DNA of 64,000 nt from contig CM076280.1 of the NCBI GenBank assembly GCA_038380795.1, forward strand, positions 11,830,001 through 11,894,000, written 5' to 3'. Below, piece after piece: positions 22,561 to 34,080 of the stretch (the first letter of the stretch is position 1; every line of letters begins with the position of its first letter). The notes beneath the pieces were generated by a model, which saw only the letters and a list, made by a program, of their open reading frames with translations, ran no database searches and was not told the DNA's origin. This stretch comes from Pyrocephalus nanus (taxonomy: Eukaryota > Chordata > Aves > Passeriformes > Tyrannidae). Both the position numbers and the translations under genes were made by a program.

Positions 22561-25060
22561 TAGTAGCCAGATATCTCCTGGGATTAACTGAACAATGGGT
22601 CCATTTGACTAGAGGGCCCTGCCTTCTCTTACAGCTTTGAGGGATTTAGATCCTAATTTAAACTGTGAATATTTACACTAGTATTTGTGAAGAATTTAAA
22701 CATTTATCCATGCTGCAGTGCCAGGAACAGCTGTTTAGACCTGCTACAAATAAGTGAGCTGTGCTTGGTTTCAGTTCTAAGCTGCATGCTGCTCAAGGAG
22801 CCCCTTTCCCCATCATCTCACAGTATTTAAAATAAAATTAATGATTAAATTAGCAGAATCAAAACAAAGCCAAAAGGAAGGAATGCAATTTGAAGCACTC
22901 AAGCTATAGCCTCCTCATAGGCAAGATGCACAGGTCTGAATGCAGTTTAAACATTAGACTGGGGATGTTTTTGTGAATCCCAAATGTCCTCAGCTGATCC
23001 AGCAAACCCCCTGGCACTGGAGTCCCTCAGTCTTCCGGAGGAAAGGTCTGTGCTGGGAACAGTTACAGGCACAGCTCCCCAGTGGGGAGGACTGAATTAG
23101 AGACATCAATTCCTCAGTGCTCAGGATCCAAAGAAATGCAGTTTAAGTGAGGGCACACACTGGGGTGGGAGTGGCTGGCTGGGTGCTCCTGCCTTGCTCC
23201 CCTTCCCCAGACACCGCTCCAGCTGCTCCCAGAGCTCTGCTCTCGCTGCTCCTCCCTGCTCCAGCAGCTCCTTTCCCACCTCCAGCAGCTCCTTTCCCAC
23301 TTCCAGCAGCTCCTTTCCCAGCCTAGAGTGGCACAAATGAGGAGAGACTGGTTTGGCAGGTCACAGCAGAGATCCTGTAACACAACTGATGAGGGAAAGG
23401 AAACAATTTATTGCCCCAAATAAATGCTATGGTTCCAATATCAGACAGCCACTGCTTCTTATCCCACTCACTATAACTTTTAGGTCCTGCACAACTGCTA
23501 ACTGCAATTTTAAAGTCTCTCGTGCCAGATTCAGCTTCTCTGTGAGCAGAGGGAAAACCAAGAAGGGATTACTTCCCTGCTGCAAGCAGGAATGCTGAGG
23601 GCTCTCATAATTCAGACCTTGCCAAAGCTCCAGGACACCTCAAAAAGGAATTTTAACCCCCACTGCATTTTTAAAAATAAAAAGAACGCAAACAAACCTC
23701 CACAGCAGTTCTCCACCAAGGTGGCACAAAGCAGAACCTCCCAGGGTCAGGCCAGGCTCAGGCTCCTGGCCAAGGCTGGGCTGGGCTCAGCACATTTGTG
23801 GGACCCCCACAGACCCCACACTGGGAGCCCCCAGGGCTGGGACATGCAGGTTACTGCAGCAGCACATCACTGCAGATAAAATAAATCCAGTAATAAATAT
23901 GGAGTGCAGGAGTAGACTGCAAGGAGTAATTCACAGCAGCTCTTGTACCTCTCCAATTCACTGTACTGGAGAGACTGCCTGGAGGGAGAGAGAGGAGATA
24001 TTAGCAGGTGAAATGAGAAGAAAGTTTCTCAAACTGAGTTGAGGACAAGTCTTGTAGGCTAATGAAGGGACAGATGATATGGACAAAGGAAAAATACCAC
24101 CAGAGATAAAAAGGAAGAATTAATATATGGAAAATGAAAGCAAGCAGATTAAAAACCAAAGAGCAAGCAGCACTCTCCTTGCTCACATATTATTACCTAA
24201 TTACAGAGAAGGACCCAGAGGCTGCAGTCAGACACCCTGATTTAATCATTTCTATACCTTTTTCTGCTGCTTCTGCCCTCTCTCAAGAAATCTAACAGCC
24301 AGCACCAGAGAGTGACCGACAGGCAACCCACCCCGGACCACAGGCAAGCCTGGCAGGGACACCCATGGCCATCATCCCTGCCCAGGCACTCTACCACTGC
24401 TGTTCTTCCTCCACAGCTGCAGAAGGACAGCCAGCCCCCTTGGCTGAAGGGCCTCTGACAGCTCCACCTCCCCCAGATTGCTGACCACAGGCAGGTGAAG
24501 GTGCAGGACAAGGGACCACAGTTTCGGGGGAGGATGAGGAGGAGGGGACCACTCAGTCTAGCCCAGGTGCAACCAAAACAGCAAACGTGATGAGAGCACA
24601 ACCTGCAGGGCTGTCCCAACCAAGGGCTGAGTCTTTCAATGCCAAGGACAATTGGAACTAAAAATGTTGAAACCTGCTCAGAGCAGCGTGAGGCCATCCC
24701 AGGGTCAGTCCCACAGTCCCAAACTTGCACATCCCAGCTGAGCATCCACCTCGAGCCCGGAGCTGTATCACCAGCCAGCAAGCACCTGGAGTTAAAAATC
24801 AAATTCAAAGAAAAGAGGAACAGCTTCCTTTCCACTATCTACTGAGTTCAAAAGGAAAATGCTGTAGATCTTCCCTGTTCCTCACAAAAATGGTGTCACT
24901 TCTGAAATGGATCACCTGGCTGTGCTGGGCTCTGTGTTCTAGAGAATTCCTCTCTCCTGCCTATCCCAGTAGCCGTGCACTGCTGCTGCCCTACTCCTCT
25001 CCCACCCAAAATCCACTCTTGCCTCTCCTGACAGGGTATCAGAAAGAATAGGTGCAGATT
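22561..25060. other. Intergenic sequence with a short 21-bp repeat
   Basis: 22561-22960 and 23880-24200 are AT-leaning. The remainder is GC-moderate. The only repeat seen is the 21-bp array at 23260-23321. No gene was found. Confidence 0.4.
23260..23321. repeat. 21-bp tandem repeat, three copies
   Basis: Three near-identical copies of TCCAGCAGCTCCTTTCCCAC plus one base lie head to tail. The third copy is one base shorter. Confidence 0.9.
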
Positions 25061-25620
25061 TTAACCTCTATAACAGACATTAAATCACATATATTTGTTT
25101 TCCTCTGTGCTGGGAAAATGTCCCCAAGGAAGCATGTTAAATTTGGGCTTTAAAAGCACCAATTTAGCTATTATGAGTTTTCTATGCTTTTTCTATTCAG
25201 GGAATGTTTGGCTTGAATACAGTACAGAGAAGAAATAAGATCAGCTCAACTGTTTTAAAGCTGATTGACACCTTGGGTTTTTTCCCTTGTAATCTGAAGA
25301 GAAAGAAAAAAATATAAAGGGAACCAGACACTCATTTAAAAGAAATTATTTCCTTGCCTACAGTCCCTGATCAGGGCTGCCTGTGCAGGGAGAATGAGAT
25401 CTCATAAAAACCCTTTTGTGGGTTCTTTTTCACATCATTTCAGTTCAGGTTTTGGTGGCAGATGAACTGTATTTCATCAGAGTTTAGAGGAAATTCAAAG
25501 TGAAGTTAAGGAAGTTGCTGTAAATGAGAAAAAAAAATTCCCAACAAACCCTTTCATTCTAGCTTAACATATCAGCCAAACCAGGAAACAGCTGTAGCAG
25601 AAATATTGTTTTTAATAATC
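25061..25620. other. AT-rich block with PBX-MEIS-like site
   Basis: AT-leaning and repeat-free. TGATTGACA at 25262-25270 matches nine of the ten bases of the PBX-MEIS composite consensus TGATTGACAG. Confidence 0.33.
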
Positions 25621-26480
25621 AGAGAGAGCGGTGGAGCCGCAGCTTTTGTTGGAACAGTGACCCCCAATGGCGAGAGCGACGTGGATGAGGAGACCTCGGC
25701 CGAGGTGGAGGAGGAAGGTCTTGATCAAACCTGGCTGGACACCTTACAGGGCTCTCGGGCCCATTGCCTGCCTGTCTGCAGTGCCCGGCCCTCGCCCCTG
25801 GTCCGTGGCAGCCCCGGGGTCCCGGGATGGGAGATTGAGGATCCCTGGCACAGGGCACAACGGGCTGCCCACCCACACCAGACAGGGGTGGGTGACCTTG
25901 TGGGTGACCTTGGGGGTGACCTCGGTGACGAACCGACAGCACAAGGTCAGAGGGGAGAAGTCCAGCAGAGAGGGTGCCAGGGTGTCCCATCAGCTCAGCC
26001 CCCACGGGAGGGCGAGGGCGCCTGGAGGCAGCAAAGCCCTGATGGTTCATGGCCAACGTGGGGTGGGTGGGGTGGCCCATGGGAATGGCCCTGGACAGGC
26101 TCCTGGCACACTGGCTCTTCAGGAGGCAGTCCCAACCTGGGGCCCAGCCTTGTCCAGAGGGTAGGGTTCCTGCTGATGTGTGGGAGCACCCACTCCTGGG
26201 GGGCACGGAATGCCCCGTTGCTTCTCCAGCACGAAGCCCACACAGCAAAGCACGCTCTGCTGCCAGCTGTGGTGTCACAGCTCGTGTTTGTTGTCTGGCT
26301 GGGGTGCCTGCAAGGGCAGGGAACAGGGACTGGGGTGTCACCCACCAGTGGAAAGGACAAGGGACACAACTCTGCAGTGGCTGTGCCGAGGAGCTCCGTC
26401 GGGCTGCTGGGTGAGTCCGTGTTTGCGCCGCGGAACTGGAAGGTGCAAGATATTCCTTTTCTTTCTGGTCAGTACTCATG
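25621..26480. other. GC-rich patch with long frames on both strands, probably not coding
   Basis: An abrupt shift to GC-rich, CpG-containing sequence begins at about 25625. The plus strand is open for 295 codons (25606-26493) and the minus strand for 286 (25619-26479). The first 50 or so plus-strand residues include an acidic stretch (DVDEETSAEVEEEG). After that the translation looks like random GC-rich sequence, with a GDL repeat caused by a 12-bp DNA repeat at 25886-25928. No family was recognised. A lone exon in this patch cannot be excluded. Confidence 0.3.
25886..25928. repeat. 12-bp GGGTGACCTTGT-like tandem repeat
   Basis: About 3.5 imperfect copies of GTGGGTGACCTT. Confidence 0.75.
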
Positions 26481-27620
26481 GTCTCGTGGTTGAACGGTTT
26501 GTTTATCCTGACAGAATGTCATCCGGCTTGGCTTTGATTTTGCAAATAATCCACCTCCAGCTATGAATGCTCTCACTCCGAGATGGCCGTAACTTCCCCA
26601 GCGCCACGGGGCACGGCATGATTTCATGATGGTTAAGGGGAGATGAAAGGATTTTTGCCCTTGTCCTTTTCCCCTTTTTCTGAGAAGTAAACAATAAAGT
26701 TTAAGCCTTTCCAGAGAAAATTTGCAAAAATGTGAGAAGACAGTAGAGACCAAATAATTATCCATAATCAATACAGTTAAAGTCAATGGACTCTGCATGT
26801 CCTCTTCTAATAGACTTTGTTCTGGGCTGTACCTTGACAGTTTATTTAGAAATATAAACTGGGTAAGAAATGGCTATTTGACTATGTAATCTTGTTAAAC
26901 TCATAAATTCAGTTGGTCTGAAGTCCATATCATTGAAGGCAGCTGGAACTAAATATTTTGATAGCTAAAAAATGGTTCATTGAAGAAAATTCTGAAATAA
27001 TGGGACTAATAAGTTGACAAGAGAACTGTTTACATGGACCTAAGTGAAATTATCATAAGGCGAGGGGAAAAATTTTTGACCCACATCTTGAATTCTTGCT
27101 TAGTCAAGTTATGCAGGCAAATAGATTGTAAAATGGGACATGTTTATAAAATAAAGCTGATTAGTGATGTTGGTGTCTTATACAACCTACATCCAGCATT
27201 AAATCAGATTAATTTATAGGTGATTTTGTTGATGAGCACACACTGATGCTCCCATGGTGTGAATTTCAATAACTTGCTTTCCTCTTTGGAATCCATAATT
27301 CTATTATTTGAGACACTTCATTGTTATAGATAACACATTTTAAGTGATATTATTTATGCTGTTTCATCTTGTCACTTAGGTTCTTGCTCAAGTTCATTAA
27401 TGTATTGTGCTTCTCTCTGTACAAGAGGGTGCAGAGAGAGCAATTGATTTTAAGTCCCTGTAATGACTGATGATATCACGCATGTTTACTGCTGTGACAC
27501 CGAGGACTAGATGCTAATGCTGCAGAGATAAACATGATGTCATTTTATGCAATTAAACACTTAATATACAACAGGTAATGATTTGGTAAGCTTGGCACAT
27601 GCAAGCAGTGGCTTTTAATC
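26481..27620. other. Longest AT-rich block, candidate regulatory element cluster
   Basis: More than 1.1 kb of repeat-free sequence, mostly AT-rich, with no sustained reading frame. It contains a forkhead-type TGTTTAC near 27484 and many TTAAT/ATTAA cores. Its length and lack of repeats are what one expects of a cluster of long-range enhancers. Confidence 0.37.
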
Positions 27621-29760
27621 TTATTAACAGAGGTGGGATGATGGCACAAGTGATATACACATACCCACTCCATATCAATAAAAAACTCCTTTACAGGCTT
27701 GGGTCATTCTGCTGTGGTAGGATGCAGGTGCCTAAGATGTGACCCTAGTGGTTATGAGCAGCTTTTGTAGGATCTAGGAAGAGATGGCAGATTGGACCAA
27801 CAAACAGGTGAAGTGTTCCTCTCATGCCCTGTCCTCCTCCCACAGGCTGTAGCTGCAGCAAAAAGGAGGGTGACACTGCTGGCATGGGTTGTGCTCTGGA
27901 GCCACAGAGCACTGGGGCCCTCATCATACCAGCATGCCATGGCCTTGTCTGAACCTCCCTGGCCCTTCTCATGGCTAGTAAGCCCATCTAAGGAAGCTGC
28001 TAGATGACTACCACAGGCATGCTGTTGATTTGGTGATGTGCATCCTGCTCTCTGGGGTACACACCTCAAAACTGCCCCTCTCTCTCCTTTCCCTTCCCTG
28101 CAGCTGTGTGGCCTCTGCTCCTCTCTGTTGCTTTGGTCTCCTTCCCTCTACAGATGCTTTCCACGGCCAGGAACACTCAGTGTTCACCTCAGCTACACAG
28201 ATGCAGCAGCAAATGGTCTCCTTGCACAATAGTCAATATTTCCCAGCTTTGACAGATTAGCCAGAGTAATCACAGATTTTATGTGGCACAATTAACATAT
28301 CTTTTCTTTATAGCTATTGCACGAGAATTTGCCTGTGCTAAGCAAGGTCACTGTGCACCAAGCCAGCAGCATCCTTAGGGCAGGTCCCAGACCCACACCA
28401 CGGCCTGGCAGGAGGCACTGGCCGGTGGCTGCACACCGGGTGGCATCGGGAGCTCCATGGTGAGCTGGCCATGGCACCAGCAGGTGTGCCACCTCCTCCC
28501 TGTCCTTTGTGTTTTGGAGGAGACAGGCATGAATTTTAAGGCCTGATCATTGTATCACTGGAAAACTGGGAATTCTGATAGTCAAGGAGTGTGCTGAGGA
28601 CTGGGGGAAGGCCCAGGGCACCATCACAACGGGCATCTTGTGACGGGGACTTGCATTGATCAGCACAAGACATCACGGAGCAGAGCTCTAGGAGCACAGA
28701 GGACAAGATTTCCAAAGCCATCCCCAGATGCTGAAATAAAAATCTTGGCATTGTTAAGGGAACAAAACAACACAATGATTTTTTTGTGAATTTCTGGAGT
28801 CCCATCATTTTTCAGGAAGTGCTTGCAAATAAAGACACTCCAGGTGAAAGAGGAGGTGGGGGAGCCAAGCAAGCCAGAACACACTGGACAGAGCAAATTT
28901 TGCTAAACCTCTGTGTCACTCAGTCTCTGTTGGCACCTGTCCCCCCTCCCTCCTGTGGGTGATACTGCTGCTCTCCTGTGCTGCCCTTTCTGAGAGATCC
29001 CTCCATCCCACTGACCTCTGTCACGCTTGGCCCTTCCCCCTTCCCTGAAATCAATTATCTGCTCTGCACTGCTCCATATTCATGAGGGCTCCAGCCCTCT
29101 GACCTGCTGCCCCCCCTGCAGCCCGAGTGCTGCTTCCAGGCTTTGCTGAAGAATCTCTGCCTTCTCCAATCCACCAAAGAGGGGGCAGCCCCAGGAGGGT
29201 GCTGGGGGACTCCTGGGCCACTCTTGCCCTGCTGTGGATGCTGTGGATGCAGTGGTGTCTCTGCCTCACTCCACATTTCAGCAGTGCAGAGCTGCTCCAG
29301 TGTGACAGCAGGAGGGCTGACTGTGAGCCAAGGTGTGACTGGCCATGGGGAACCATGGGCACCACTGTGGGGAGAGGATGCTCCTGGAGAATGAGCCAAA
29401 GGAGCTGAGTACTTCAGGAACACTGGCAGAGTCAAGGACGATAGCTGATTCACATCACCTCAGCAAGGGCTGAGATCTGTGGGCAGGAGGCAGGAGGTGG
29501 CACCGGGCTGAGAGGAGCCATCAGAGATGAGCTGGACAAGCCTTGGCCATGCAGGTGCCGAGCCCCTGGGCCCTGCAGAGACTGGTGCCATTCTGGATGA
29601 TGTCCCAGAGCCAGGCTGCACCAGCACATGTCACTGCACTGCAGTGGAGCTGAGCCTGGACCTTTGTCTCTTTCCGGTTTCCTTTCCAAACAACAGCACC
29701 AGGGCTTGTGTTTGGATTTCATTTTGTCTCCTTTCCAAAGTCTCTGGGACACGTCTGGGT
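27621..29760. other. GC-moderate intergenic sequence
   Basis: No gene, transposon or distinctive motif is supported. The overlapping open frames at about 29050-29450 carry no domain. Confidence 0.45.
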
Positions 29761-29960
29761 TAATATTATAGTTTATCAACAATCAGTGCTTAAGAAATAG
29801 GTTCTCTTTGGGTGATATTTAATGAGCTTGGAAATGAGAATATGGCTGGACTGTTGTAGGAAACAGGAATGAGAATTTTAATGAGGGCTTATGTTTAATA
29901 AAAGGTTAATAAATTTTAATTAAATTAAACCAATAAAGTTCAATATTTGCTCAGCATATC
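29761..29960. other. AT-rich block with homeodomain palindrome
   Basis: It is dense in ATTAA/TTAAT cores and includes the 10-bp palindrome TTTAATTAAA within 29913-29927. Repeat-free; candidate enhancer. Confidence 0.33.
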
Positions 29961-30727
29961 AAAGTTCTGTTTGGCGTGGTGGTGTGTGAAATGCTGGCTC
30001 ACACTCTGCTAACACAGGGGTCTGCCTCCCAGTTCCACCGGCATCTTCAGCCTCGGCATTGCAGGTATGGAAAATCCTCTGGTTATAGGAAGGGACTACG
30101 GGAGATGTTTGAATTTGGTCATATTTTGCAAAGGGGTCATCACCATAGGTACCAAAGGCCTCTCCCTGGTTCACAGACCCCTGTGTTTGCTGGCAGCTTG
30201 TGCTCAGCCACCTCTGATGTGCCAGAGCGACCTGGTACCACACAGGGCATCGTGTGGCTCTTGGGCCCAAAGCTCCCCTGCTTGTTTGCTCCCTTGGAAG
30301 CCCCACAGGGTTTCATGTGTAATAAACCTTTCTCCCTGGTCTGAGGGGTCTGGGCAGCTGAGGTGTCCCCATGCTTGGCTGGACACAGGGACAGCCTCAG
30401 CCCTGTGTGCCCGCAGAGCTCCGACAGCGCTGGGGGGACCTCACATGGTGCCCTCCCGACAGCTCCTGAGCACAGTTCTGCCACTGTCAGTGAACAGCTG
30501 GCATCAAACATGGGGAAATTGTTTACAGGGGCCTGGCCAGATGTGCTGCATGCTCCCTGCACCGGGTCAGAGCTAATCAGCCTGGGGAGGGATGGGGACA
30601 GGCAGGCTGGGGCAGGCAGGAGCCAGAGCCTGGCACAGCCCTTGGCGTGGGCAGGGCCAGCAGCTGGTGCAGCACAGCATGGTGTGGCACGGCATGGAAT
30701 GGCATGGCATGGCAGGGCATGGTGTGA
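29961..30727. other. GC-moderate intergenic sequence
   Basis: No gene was recognised. It ends in a degenerate GGCAT-type repeat at 30676-30725 that abuts a CR1 fragment. Confidence 0.45.
30676..30725. repeat. Degenerate GGCATG-type simple repeat
   Basis: About nine imperfect 5-bp units (GGCAT, GGCAC, GGAAT) lie immediately upstream of a CR1 piece. Confidence 0.7.
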
Positions 30728-30875
30728 CTCAAACTGAAAGAGAGTAGGTTTAGATATTAGGAAAAATTCTTCCCTGTGAGGGTGGTGAGACCCTAGCACA
30801 GGCTGCCCAGAGAAGCTGTGGCTGCCCCATCCCTGGAAGTGTCCAAGGCCAGGTTGGATGGAGCTCTGAGCAAGC
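30728..30875 (+). mobile_element. CR1 LINE fragment, truncated at both ends
   Basis: It matches the conserved near-3' segment of CR1: TTTAGATATTAGGAAAAATT, CCCTGTGAGGGTGGTGAG, GCACAGGCTGCCCAGAGAAG, CCCCATCCCTGGAAGTG and AGGCCAGGTTGGATGG. The usual 3' end with ATTCTATG-type repeats is missing. Sense is plus. Confidence 0.9.
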
Positions 30876-31009
30876 TCTGCTGCCACAGGAACCCCTCACA
30901 GTTTGGCTGACTCCAGAGGAGAGTTTGGGCTTTCACTCTTGGTGGCTACCACCCTCACCCAGGGGACGCAGCAGGAGGGGAAATGGCTGAGAAATGTTAT
31001 TAAGAGGCT

Positions 31010-31250
31010 TCATAGGCAATAAATGTATTTCTTCTAAAAGAACTGGAGGAATATTTGGATTATTACATTTATTAGACCACTCAGCAAATGTGTTACACCC
31101 ATATGACAAATAAATGTGATGGTTTCAGATTTCATTAGGCAGCCCCGGGCAGCGGCGCTTTGTCCCAGCCACAAATGAGCAGGGCTCTGTCACCATTCCT
31201 TAATGGTCATTTTTGCATCAGCAGTAATGAATGCGCCCAGCGTGGCTGTT
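31010..31250 (+). repeat. Diverged duplicated AT-rich element, copy 1
   Basis: The core at about 31175-31250 aligns in the same orientation to 31849-31923. Hand-counted identity is about 75% over some 77 bp, and most differences are transitions. Weaker but collinear similarity runs upstream: TACACCCATATGACAAATAA pairs with TACATCCATATCAGATAATG, preceded by a GGATTA...AGAC...GCAAAT series. It belongs to no repeat family that I recognise. Confidence 0.6.
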
Positions 31251-31541
31251 CCAGCCCCGAGCCCTCGCCCAGCCGCTGTGCCAGAGCTCCCCACGCCCAG
31301 GCACGGCTGGGAGTACCCCCCTGTGCAGGGGAGCCAGGGGGAGCCAGTTTGGAGCGTGAGGGGATGCCAGAGCTCCTAAGCAAAATGGGAGGGAAGAGCT
31401 GAGGGCACCCAGCATCCCCCCTGCCCGTCTCGACAGGGCTCAGGGACAGACCCTCAGCGGTGCAAGTCCCCATGCCGAGCCTTGGCCAAGCACAACGCTG
31501 TCTGTGGGGAAGGAGCACGGCAAAGAAGGAAAATACAGGCT
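31251..31541. other. GC-rich spacer between the duplicated elements
   Basis: GC-rich filler with frames open on both strands and no recognisable product. Confidence 0.4.
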
Positions 31542-31577
31542 CCTTTTTTCTTTCTTTCTTTTTTTTTTTTTTTTTTT
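31542..31577. repeat. CTTT/poly-T tract
   Basis: A pyrimidine run, CTTT units grading into about 19 T. No retroelement body was recognised next to it on the minus strand. Confidence 0.8.
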
Positions 31578-31667
31578 AAATTTACCGGTGTCAAAACCAA
31601 TCTGAGCAGTGGACGCATATATTTAAATTAAAAGTAATTAAAAATGTGCTGCCAGAAAAATGCATGA

Positions 31668-31925
31668 TGGATTCAATGTAAGAAAATGAAGTAATAAAAT
31701 ACTTTATGGATTAACTCATATCAGACTGTTTTGCAAATTTATTTTTCATTATGATACATCCATATCAGATAATGTCTGAATTTATTATGCTGCCTTCAGG
31801 CAGGCCACGTCAGAAACCTCCACAGCCCCATTTGGGCCCAGTGACTGGTGAGCAAGGTTTCTGTCATCATTTCTTAGTGGTCACTTCACCTCAGTAATAA
31901 TGAACGAGTCAAGCAGGGCTGTTAT
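31668..31925 (+). repeat. Diverged duplicated AT-rich element, copy 2
   Basis: This is the partner of the element at 31010-31250, offset by about 670 bp, in the same orientation. Both copies end at the same point (GGCTGTT), after which similarity stops abruptly. This supports a defined unit rather than chance similarity. Confidence 0.6.
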
Positions 31926-32810
31926 TTTCTTTAATCTCTTTCCTCATATTAAAAAAATACAGCCAGCCACATCATTATTGCAGCAGGCCCAGAGGACTAT
32001 TTCCAGGTCATTACTCCAGTTCGTCTGAGCGTCTCAAGGTCCTAAAGGGTTTGGGGTTATATGCAATAAGGCGTTCGTCGACAACATTTCCCCTGAGCCT
32101 TAGGTGTTAATGAGAAAGATTTTCCATGTGGCTGTTAACACTGTGTGGTTTAAAAAGTCACAAAGAAAATGGGATTTACTCCTTCAGCTTCTGTCTCATT
32201 GTGGATCTCCGTGTTTGCAGACACAGGAGGAGAGTTACCTCTCTAATTGCATGAATTCACACGGTTATTTTTCTAGAGGGGGAATCTTAACCGTGCACAG
32301 GGTAGATTTACATCAGCCAAGTTCAAAATTCTCTGGTTTATTCACTTTTAATTGTCCCCATATTATTCTGACAGAATATTTTTTCCCCTCTGTGGACAGA
32401 AGAAATGCAAACTGCAAACCCACAACCAGGCTAATGCCAACAAAAATTCAATTTTTAGCCCAAAGACAGAGGCCCAACTCCCTAATCTCACTTTTGAAGA
32501 GTATTTTTGTCTGCTCAGCATCTTCAGCTCTTTGCCAAACAAGAGCCCCGTACACTTGTGCTGTGCTTTTAGAGCTACAATGAATTTTAAAATGTGTAAA
32601 AATGACAGAATATTAACAAAAGCATTGATTTTCCTATTTATTTTTATGCATTTTATTAACTAGTCCACTTTCAAGTGTAACCACTGTGTATTAAATTTAC
32701 TCTGCAACGTTGGATATGAATCGCAAACAATAAACCAAATTGAATTCTTTATAAAGCAGAAATTTAGAAAAAATACAATTAAAATGCTGCCTGTGCTGCC
32801 AAGCAATGGT
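31926..32810. other. AT-rich block, candidate conserved non-coding element
   Basis: Repeat-free and AT-rich, especially at 32580-32800. The 159-codon open frame at 32104-32583 has no recognisable motif, and its composition follows the local background, so it is not called as a gene. Confidence 0.35.
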
Positions 32811-33735
32811 GACAATTCCCCATCCTGTGGCTATTCCTGGGCAGGGTTTTCACCTAAGTCCCTTACAGAGCCCTGAACAAGCAGATAATTCACTGAGAGC
32901 CAGAGAGATAATTTTAGGAATTCCGTGTCTGTGGACAGGCTTGGATCAGAGATACACTGCTATGTCAGCAAGTTTTGTAACCACCTACTCAAAGCACCTA
33001 CTGTGCTCCTTCATATTCCAGACCAAAAGCTTGGAAGTGTCTCTCACCCAGTTCTCAGAAAGGACATTTCACAAATTCTCTGAAAAATCGGCCGGAGTTC
33101 AGAGGGAGCTGCTTTGAGGCTCTGTCTCTGCTCATCCTCCAGTGCACTTGACAATGAAATTAATTCCAGCTATGGAGAGATATTGGTGGATGGGGGCATC
33201 TCCCATCCCACAGATCTCACAGCCATTTGATCACATTTTTTTTTAAATCCTTTGGAACAGCTGTGTAATCCACCAGGAAAGCAAAGGAGTGGGATCAGTG
33301 CCTGTGACACATGCAAGACTGTGGAAATGCTGAGTGTTCTGGGAGGGAAAAAAGCATCTTAATCCAGGTACTCGGTGTTCCTGCATGCAGATCAATTTTC
33401 CCCTTAACCTGCTCTTTTAAAGCTGTGCCACTGCATAAATCTAGTTATTAGCGAAACTCAGATGTAAGATGAGTGCAAAGGCATAAAAATATCTTGGTTC
33501 CCCAGTGGGGATAATATTAGCACGTCCCTGCAGCAAGAGCGTTCAGGTGGTTTAACCTGCATTTGTGAAGCTCTGGTGTAACATCACGGAGGAAATTCAG
33601 AATTCTGCTCTCCGTGCTGGGTGTACATGAGCTGGGGTCACCCACTGCCTGCTGGCTGGAAGGAAAATCTTTGAACAGGTACAGAGCCCTCAGGCTGAGC
33701 CCTCAGAGCCCCGGGCAAGGCTCGGGGTTTATACT
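32811..33735. other. Intergenic sequence, no gene seen
   Basis: Mixed composition with AT-leaning patches around 33230 and 33410-33500. No repeat or gene was recognised. Confidence 0.4.
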
Positions 33736-33920
33736 GAATCACTGAATCACAGAATCACAGACTGGTTTGGATTGGAAGGACCTCAGAGCTGGTCTTGTTC
33801 CATCCCCCTGCCATGGACAGGGACACCTTCCACTATGTCAGGTTGCTCCAAGCTACATCCAGGTTGGGGCAATCACAGCTTTTCTGGACAACCTATGCCA
33901 AGGCCTCACCATCACCTCTC
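33736..33920 (-). mobile_element. CR1 LINE, 5'-truncated copy on the minus strand
   Basis: The left edge has the CR1 terminal 8-bp repeats seen in reverse: GAATCACT, GAATCACA and GAATCACA. GGTTTGGATTGGAAGGACCT, CCCCCTGCCATGGACAGGGA, CACAGCTTTTCTGGACAACC and GGCCTCACCA follow in the expected CR1 order. It is more diverged than the 14.5-kb copy, with a small internal deletion near 33863. Confidence 0.92.
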
Positions 33921-34080
33921 CAAAACCCCACAGATTCTGAGCACATCTGGGCACAGCTGTGGCAGGAACTGACAGAGGGCCCAGGGCTTGCAGGGTTCTA
34001 AAGGCCTCTTGCCTTGGGGCCTGAAGTGACTTTGACAGGATGTAGCTTGTCTGGGGGAGTGTTGGGATCATGGCCAGAGC
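33921..34080. other. Short GC-moderate spacer
   Basis: Nothing recognised between the CR1 copy and the CpG-bearing patch. Confidence 0.4.

Noticed and set aside
26478..26500. GGTTGAACGG, resembling a tRNA B-box
   Set aside because: No matching A-box, acceptor stem or cloverleaf can be drawn around it.
32104..32583. 159-codon plus-strand frame in AT-leaning sequence
   Set aside because: No recognisable motif; amino-acid usage follows the local base composition and there is no promoter or splice context.
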